A stretch of DNA of 64,000 bases. It comes from Trifolium pratense (Eukaryota; Streptophyta; Magnoliopsida; Fabales; Fabaceae). Made by a program: the position numbers and the translations under genes. Shown in pieces: positions 58,151 through 64,000 of the stretch (within the stretch, counting starts at the first letter, position 1; each line of letters opens with the position of its first letter). Below the pieces are notes generated by a model. That model made no database searches, was not told the DNA's origin, and saw nothing but the letters and a program-made list of their open reading frames with translations. Location of the stretch: positions 72,215,257 through 72,279,256 of the forward strand of contig NC_060060.1 in assembly GCF_020283565.1 (NCBI RefSeq), given 5' to 3'.

Positions 58151-58480
58151 GACCATCTCCAATGGTGAGTACCTATTTTTTAAGAATCAGTACTTAATAG
58201 GTACTTCCATTGGAGCAAAATGCAAATGAATATCTAATAGGTACTAGTTCTCAAATAAGCATTGATACCTATCATATTTTGGTGGGACCCATTTATAAAG
58301 ATATATAGTTATTAGTGATATGTGTTATTGATGGGACCCCTTTAGAACTTTTTAAAAGATGTTGGGTTGGAGAGATTTAGTGCTTATTAGGCACTACTAT
58401 TAAAAAATAATAAATAAGTGATGTTTACACGTGTGACTCATTTAGGTACCAAAAAATGAAGAGCTTCATTGTAGATGCTC
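58151..58480. mobile_element. Tourist-like MITE, 330 bp, with TTA target duplication
   Basis: Ends GACCATCTCCAATGG and 'cattgtagatgctc' are flanked by TTA (58148-58150, 58481-58483). Its right half is closely similar to the 163-bp copy at 35740-35902. Confidence 0.82.
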
Positions 58481-58977
58481 TTATCATTTTTCTAATGTTA
58501 AGAAATAAGAACCAAATCGATAGTAAGTTATTAAATATAACTTGACAAAGGTTGTATTTAATTGGCCTTGTGACAACTTGTAACGACATTAGGAAACAAT
58601 AGTTAATCAAACATTATCAGAGTTCAGAGTTCATGTTGGTCTGGGAATTTGTAAATACCTCGGATTGCGGTCTATTATTGGAAGAAGTAAGAACACGACG
58701 TTTAAGACTACAAGAGTCGTGATATTTTTTTACAAAGGAGCTAATGAAAATCGCCAAACCTATGACTTCATATATACTATTCAAATCGCTCATCACCAGA
58801 CCAAATCTAATTGCTTTTACAAGAATCGTGGTTTGTTACTTTTAAAAAGTATGGTCGATAGGCGCTAAAATTTCTAATATTCTAAACATTGGTCCACAAT
58901 GGACCACTTATAAAGATGATTCACCGTAACACTAGCGGATAAACATACTTTTAATATCACTAGCGTAAAATTTTTAA

Positions 58978-59112
58978 TATTTTAAACATAACTCAATTAG
59001 TAGGGACATTGCATATAATAATAATATTTCGGACCAGCGTTCGAACCGTGATACTCCACTTATTCACCTCAAAAAGTAAATTTCTGACCACTAGACTACT
59101 TGATAAAAAAAA
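58978..59112 (+). mobile_element. tRNA-derived SINE
   Basis: A box 'aactcaattagtagggac', B box GCGTTCGAACCG (59038-59049), tail 'gaccactagactacttgat' followed by A9. It is a member of the family at 1562, 13504 and 31612. Confidence 0.65.
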
Positions 59113-59265
59113 AATAGCAACTAATTTTTCCTTCAAAAAACATATAGCTGTTATTTAAAAATCAAGTTTTTAAAGGAAATAAAAAATCTATTTTTTTTAT
59201 GTAAAGAAAAAGATATTCTTATAAAAAAGAAATTACCAAAACAAAGGGTGTGTTTGGTAACACAA

Positions 59266-59965
59266 ATAAGCTAGATTATAGCTTATTATATGAACTTATA
59301 AGCTTGTTTCAAAAAATTAGGCACTGTTTGGTAAGTTTAATAACCTAGCTTATAGCTTATTGGACTAGCTTATAAGCTTGTTTGATAAAAATGTGAAGTG
59401 TTTGGTAACGAGCTTCTCTAACTAGCTTATAGCTTTTTTTGAGATGCTATTTTAAGTAGCGCATGAGCTTATATAGCTTATAGCTTTTTCATTTTATTCT
59501 ATATTTACCCTTATTAGTTTTATTTAATTATTTTTTTAAAATTATGTAATAACATATACCCACTAACACTTACAAAAAAAAAAAAACTGCACACTAACCA
59601 TATACTTTTACGTTATTTTGTACTTACAATAGTTAAATTTGCCAAACACTTTAATTTTATTCGACTAGCTTTTCAGCTATAAGCTACCAGCTATCAACTA
59701 TAAGCTAGTTTTTCAGCTATAAGCTAGAGGTGTTTGGTAACAAGCTTTTTTTTACTAGCTTATAACTTTTTTTCAGATGTTATTTCAAGTAGCGTTTGGG
59801 CTTATAGCTTATAGTTTCTACACTTTATTCCATTTTTACCCTTTAATTTAATAACTACTCATTATCAATTATGTCATTTTATATTTATTAACCACTTTAA
59901 AAGCTAATTTTACTAAACACTTTGATTACAATTAGCTAACTTTTCAGCTATCGGCTATAAGCTTA
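59266..59965. mobile_element. Nested hAT-like MITEs made of 'agcttatagctt' words
   Basis: GTGTTTGGTAA occurs at 59268, 59327 (variant), 59398 and 59730. Many copies of 'tagcttatagct' in both orientations follow, and the block ends in 'ttaccaaataca' (59959). At least two related elements seem to be stacked, one inserted in the other. Confidence 0.6.
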
Positions 59966-60147
59966 TTTTTACCAAATACAAGTAACAAACTCCTGTCAAA
60001 AAAAATAACAAATTATGTCACATGTCCCAAAATTCCAAAATATCGGCAAATGAGTTTCTTTTTCTTTTTTAATAAAAAATCTTTTTTTTTCTTTGACAGA
60101 TTTTCTTGATTTGTTTTTTGGGTTACAAGATTTTTTTGATTTTTTTT

Positions 60148-60677
60148 GGCTTTAATGCAGTTTTGATCCCCCTATTTTGAAAAACCTGAACTTTTGATCC
60201 CCCTATTTTAAAACTCAGCACTTTTGATCCCCCTATTTTAGTTTTTTGTTAGTTTTAGTCCCCCACCTCAATTTGGTCAAACTTTTGCTTATGTGTCATG
60301 CTCACTGATGACGTGGCATTGTACATGTGGAAAAACAATTTCCTTAGATAGTGTCCCGAGCCCCAATCTTTTGCTTCTTTGATTGCAGTGATGTAAACAC
60401 GATCATCTTTAAGGAATCCCATTGCAAAACATGCATCTCTATAGGTCAAATATTGTGTGTCACCAATTTTTCTGACATCATCATAGCAAGTTGTCCACAT
60501 GTACAATGCCACGTCATCAGTGAGCATGACACATTAGCAAAAGTTTGACCAAATTGAGGTGGGGGACTAAAACTAACAAAAAACTAAAATAGGGGGATCA
60601 AAAGTGCTGAGTTTTAAAATAGGGGGATCAAAAGTTCAGGTTTTTCAAAATAGGGGGATCAAAACTGCATTAAAGCC
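60148..60677. mobile_element. Mutator-like element with 184-bp inverted repeats and captured helicase DNA
   Basis: The arms 60148-60331 and 60494-60677 are reverse complements over 184 bases with one mismatch by eye. The arms contain three copies each of 'ttttgatccccctatttt'. They enclose 162 bp of unrelated DNA (60332-60493). The flanks give a possible 9-bp duplication ATTTTTTTT (60139-60147, 60678-60686), which is low-complexity and so only weak evidence. There is no transposase; the element resembles a small Pack-MULE. Confidence 0.88.
60332..60493 (-). pseudogene. Captured fragment of a Helitron PIF1-like helicase
   Basis: On the minus strand the 162 bp between the inverted repeats encode 'CYDDVRKIGDTQYLTYRDAC' followed by 'FAMGFLKDDRVYITAIKEAK' and 'DWGSGHYLRKLF', without a stop. 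This matches the well-conserved segment before the helicase core in plant Helitron PIF1-like proteins (a 'T-R-AC-ALGLLDDD--YI-AI-EA' pattern). That segment is not present in the Helitron remnants at 5077-8743. The open frame extends into both arms (60255-60527), giving a potential 90-aa chimeric peptide. Confidence 0.78.
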
Positions 60678-60898
60678 ATTTTTTTTTTGGGTTACAAGAT
60701 TTTCTTGATCCTAAAGTTATTGAATAAGAAAATCTCAAGATTTTATACAAACTTTCTTTTTTTCAAGTTTAAGAAATATTTGCCAAAAAAGATTCTCTTC
60801 GGATAATAATCAAATTAACATAAAATTAAAACCATCCAATCACATCAATAGTTACAAATTATCTTTGATATCAATTAAAAACAACTCATCACCTCAAC
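60678..60898. other. Upstream region of the Agenet gene
   Basis: AT-rich, with a second copy of 'gggttacaagattt' (60689) matching 60119 on the other side of the element. No further feature is seen. Confidence 0.5.
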
Positions 60899-60906
60899 TA
60901 TATAAG
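60899..60906 (+). promoter_or_regulatory. TATA box of the Agenet gene
   Basis: TATATAAG lies 66 bp before the ATG at 60972. A CT microsatellite (about 60940-60956) follows in the presumed 5' leader. Confidence 0.6.
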
Positions 60907-60971
60907 AATGGACTATATATGTGTTACTTCATAAACTAACTCTCTCTCTCTCTCATTGATCTTGTGCAAGT

Positions 60972-61415
60972 ATGCGTCCACCAATGAAGAGAATCGATTA
61001 CAATGTAGGAGACAAAGTAGAAGTGTGTTGCAAAGAAGAAGGGTTTGTTGGATCATATTATGAAGCCACAATTGTTTCATGTCTTGATAATGGAAAGTAT
61101 GTTGTTCGTTACAAGAACCTTCTTAAAGATGACGAGTCTGGACTTCTTACTGAAGCATTATTTCCAAAGGATCTTCGTCCATTACCGCCACGTGTTCGTA
61201 ATCCTCCTAAGTTCCAACTCAATCAAAAAGTTGATGTTTTTGATAAAGATGGTTGGTGGGTTGGGGAAATTACAAGCGAGAAGATCCGTATGCAAAAGAG
61301 TTATTACTATAACGTGTATTTCGACTATACCAATCAAAACATTTACTACCCTTGTGATCAAATAAGGGTTCATCATGAGTTGTCGTTTAGTGGAGAGTGG
61401 ATCTTGGAAGCTTAA
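60972..61415 (+). CDS. Double Agenet (Tudor-like) domain protein
   Basis: An intronless 147-aa protein. The first Agenet module covers residues ~8-70 ('YNVGDKVEVCCKEEGFVGSY', 'YEATIVSCLDNGKYVVRYKN', 'DLRPLPP'). The second covers ~80-137 ('FQLNQKVDVFDKDGWWVGEI', 'YYNVYFDYTNQNIYYPCDQI', then RVHHE). Agenet pairs belong to the Royal superfamily and read histone tails or bind RNA in plants. This protein consists of almost nothing else, so it may act as a small adaptor or be the remnant of a longer DUF724/Agenet protein. The start is the first ATG; a TATA box is well placed upstream. Confidence 0.88.
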   Translation: MRPPMKRIDYNVGDKVEVCCKEEGFVGSYYEATIVSCLDNGKYVVRYKNLLKDDESGLLTEALFPKDLRPLPPRVRNPPKFQLNQKVDVFDKDGWWVGEITSEKIRMQKSYYYNVYFDYTNQNIYYPCDQIRVHHELSFSGEWILEA

Positions 61416-63610
61416 ATCATATCATGATATTTATTCAAGGCTCTTTGTTCTTGTCGCATAATATTGTTATCATGTTAATGTTATGGAATTAGAATATATG
61501 GTTTTGTAAGAATCACATTACATTTATAATTTGTAGGCATATTGGCCCTTTATTTTATGTATTTTCAACTATTTGGCAATAATATAACAACTATTTTCTT
61601 TTGTTATTTATTGGTGTTTTCTTTTCGCATATATATTTTTTTGGTTGAAAACAGGTTAATCATAACACTGTTATTATTGTGCTTTTCTTTTCATCCCAAT
61701 ATGCAGAATTTGTGTGTTCATTGCATAAAGCCATAAACTAGTTTTCAGTTGCATTAGAAAAATAGGAGCATAAACAAGTCAAGCTGAGAACTTGAAATTT
61801 AGATTTGAATAATTTATTTGAACAATCCTTCTTAACTTAATGACAAAATAGAAGTGTGTTCCAGAGCCTAAGCCACTGCCTAACCTTAATGGCAAAAAGA
61901 ATGTGTTTTAAAATAGTGGTACTTGGCATGATATCATGCAGTTTATAATATATGGCTTACATTGCAATTAAGTCATCAAGCAGCAATAACTGGGGAAGTT
62001 TCTATTAAACCATATCCATTCTGCTAGTTCACACCAATAGCCTACATATGATTAAGAAAATGTGAGAAGAATGTCAAAAGGACAATTCCTGCTTCTGAGT
62101 AACAAATGCGAGAAGTACCAAACCTCAAAAAACTTGTTGATGTATGAAAAACTCATTTTTATCACGCGGTGTTGACCAGACTCGTCATCATACAACTGTG
62201 AAACCATATCCATTCTTTAAATAGTAATACCTTCGAGTTTCTCACAGTTTCTCACAAGCTCTTTCATATGCATGCCAAGGAGGCAGCATACTTAGAAATC
62301 TGTCCCCAATTTCAGTAGGTACAATGCCTCGAAAAAATTCACTGCTTCATCAATAATTCATAAGCCACGTCCCTATGATATACAACATCAGTGCTATGTT
62401 TAAAGACAAGAATCAAGCTCCAATTAATCTTTTCACAATTAATAACAACAGACTTTTGCGTCACTGCTTCATCAATAATTCATAAGCCACGTCCCTATGA
62501 TAGTTTTATCAACTACTTTTTTTTATAAAAGTCATCATGGCTCTTCTGAAAGAACCATTGCCAAATTGTCACAATAAACTTTATGAAAGATTACAAACTT
62601 GATGCAAAAGATTTTGATGGGTTAGCATAACACCTTTTGGATTCTCGGTAGCAATATCACCAGAGTAGGAATGTCATCAGATTTTATTGCTTCAAACACA
62701 TAGTGGTTCTCGATTACTTCTGTTTTTGCTAATTAAGATAATGACCAATATATCATCTCCTTTGCAAAATAAATGAACAAATAAAGAAAAGAATGTATAA
62801 AAAGAAAAAGAAGAATGAAGCATCAGTCATATCTATCTCAATTCGGAATTTGGGACACAGTTACATTTTTGGCTTCTAAGTGGTCATTCCTATCTAAGAT
62901 TTGCATTAAGATCGGGACCCATATGCATAAAAAGAGAAAAGAATACGGACACCTCTATGATTAGGTGTGTCATGGTGTCCGACATGTGTCAGATAGCTCA
63001 TACCGTCGGAAAAAACTCAATTTTTCCTTTTCTTTGACACTCTTTTGACCGGTGTCCGACATGTGTTAGATAGCTTCTCTTTCTCTTTTCTTTCTCTGTT
63101 TCTATGCGTTCTGTTTCTGTTTATGTTCTTCTTCTTGTTGTTCTTTGAGTGGTTATGGGTGAAAGTTTGGATGTGGTGTTATGGTGTGGTGGTTTGATGT
63201 TGAAGATGGAGGTGAGATTGGGTTGTAGTGATGGTGGAGATGTGTTTTGTTCAACCTTTCAAATTTTACTTCTTTGATTTTTTGGTTGTACTGTTTTCAT
63301 CTCTTTTTTCTTTTTGGTTATGGACTGAAGATTGTGGTGGTTGTGAAGAGAGATTACAGTGTTTTTTGCTCTGAAATGTTACCTCTACGTATACTAGAAA
63401 ATTAGGGTTTTAGGTGAATAAAATGACATAAGAGAGCTTCAATTTACAGCAATGGCAAAGGAAAAAGTCAATTAAAAAAAAAGATAGCAAGACTAAATTT
63501 CAAAGAAGGAGAGGAGATGCAGGGCAGTTACGAACTTACGACAGTACCAGCAACAACGTGTTGCTCTGTTTTTTTTTTGTCCTTTTTTATTATTATTTTT
63601 TATTTTATTA
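61416..63610. other. Intergenic stretch, no gene supported
   Basis: Mostly AT-rich DNA. Holds an exact 42-bp direct repeat (62339-62380 and 62461-62502). 'ggtgtccgacatgtgt' words recur near 62969 and 63050. A short G-rich frame near 63157-63270 lacks family resemblance. Confidence 0.5.
62339..62502 (+). repeat. Exact 42-bp direct repeat, 122 bp period
   Basis: 62339-62380 and 62461-62502 are identical, beginning 'tcactgcttcatcaataatt' and ending 'cgtccctatgata'. The sequence between and around the copies is not repeated. Confidence 0.9.
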
Positions 63611-63611
63611 A

Positions 63612-63729
63612 ATAGTCTATTCGTCCTAAAATATAAGGAAAAATTGATCGAAAAAAATTGATGTATTTGGTTAAACATTGGACTAAATACATTCCAATTT
63701 TTCCTTATACTTTGGGAAAGAGTGAGTAT
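63612..63729. mobile_element. Decayed Stowaway MITE
   Basis: 'attcgtcctaaaatataagg' and 'ccttatactttgggaaagag' are inverted ends. The inner arms ('aaaaattgatcg', 'attccaatttttcc') also pair. Confidence 0.6.
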
Positions 63730-63731
63730 AA

Positions 63732-63734
<3 letters not shown>

Positions 63735-63778
<44 letters not shown>
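63735..63778. repeat. (AAT)n microsatellite
   Basis: About 14 uninterrupted AAT/ATA units directly after the Stowaway end. Confidence 0.92.
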
Positions 63779-63780
<2 letters not shown>

Positions 63781-64000
63781 TGAAATAAAAGAAAAAAGGG
63801 CGGGGGCGATGCAACACAGATGCTGAGGGTTGGACAAAAAATAGAGTAATGTCTGAACCCAATAAAACCCGCCCAAAAATTAGAGATTTTGGGGTTTATA
63901 ATGTGTTGCGGGTTAGCGGGTTGAAAAATTCGGTTTGAACTGAGTTGGTATGGGCGAATCCGAGTAGAGGGAATTGGACTGACGGTGCCCGAAACCCACT

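Noticed and set aside
1..64000. CRISPR array, bacterial operon or integrated virus
   Set aside because: No regularly spaced repeats with unique spacers and no viral genes; all coding features fit plant nuclear genes or transposons.

Overview
This is nuclear DNA of a flowering plant, very probably a galegoid legume (Medicago, clover or pea group). It is AT-rich, the genes carry many GT-AG introns, and short genes sit between dense small transposons (Stowaway, Tourist, hAT and Mutator MITEs, SINEs, a Helitron remnant and short LTR elements). The legume assignment rests on recognising repeat families and is inference. There is no bacterial-style operon, CRISPR array, rRNA gene or convincing complete tRNA gene.

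Six genes can be followed from start to stop with in-frame splices. A SAWADEE-domain protein (+, 13947-18364, 6 exons, 445 aa) faces a plastid ABC1/UbiB atypical kinase of the ABC1K7/SIA1 type (-, 19410-24198, 16 exons, 708 aa). Beyond it lie mitochondrial ribosomal protein uL13 (+, 26885-30343, 5 exons, 205 aa, one GC-AG intron), a NUDT8-type Nudix hydrolase (+, 33523-36942, 9 exons, 346 aa), the histone-acetyltransferase adaptor ADA2, closest to ADA2a (-, 44983-56083, 13 exons, 558 aa), and a short double-Agenet protein (+, 60972-61415). A seventh gene, an intronless plant membrane protein of unknown function (-, 39432-40031, 199 aa), is likely.

Layout: 1-8950 is repeat territory, ending in a tandemly duplicated, broken Helitron helicase whose Helitron 3' end is intact (hairpin plus CTAG at 8914-8917). 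9074-9671 is a complete hAT-type element with an 8-bp target duplication. 10630-12879 is a young short LTR retrotransposon on the minus strand. 13.9-37 kb is the gene-rich core. 40452-42484 is an older non-autonomous LTR element. 45-56 kb is ADA2, with introns loaded with MITEs. 56.3-60.7 kb is a MITE cluster that includes a Mutator-like element carrying a captured piece of Helitron helicase between 184-bp inverted repeats that differ at one base.

The genes do not form one pathway. They are ordinary housekeeping functions (plastid redox and lipid kinase, mitochondrial translation, nucleotide clean-up, chromatin acetylation). ABC1K7 and ADA2a also lie close together in Arabidopsis (At3g07700 and At3g07740, from memory), so this pairing may be old conserved synteny. 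The more unusual observations concern the mobile DNA.
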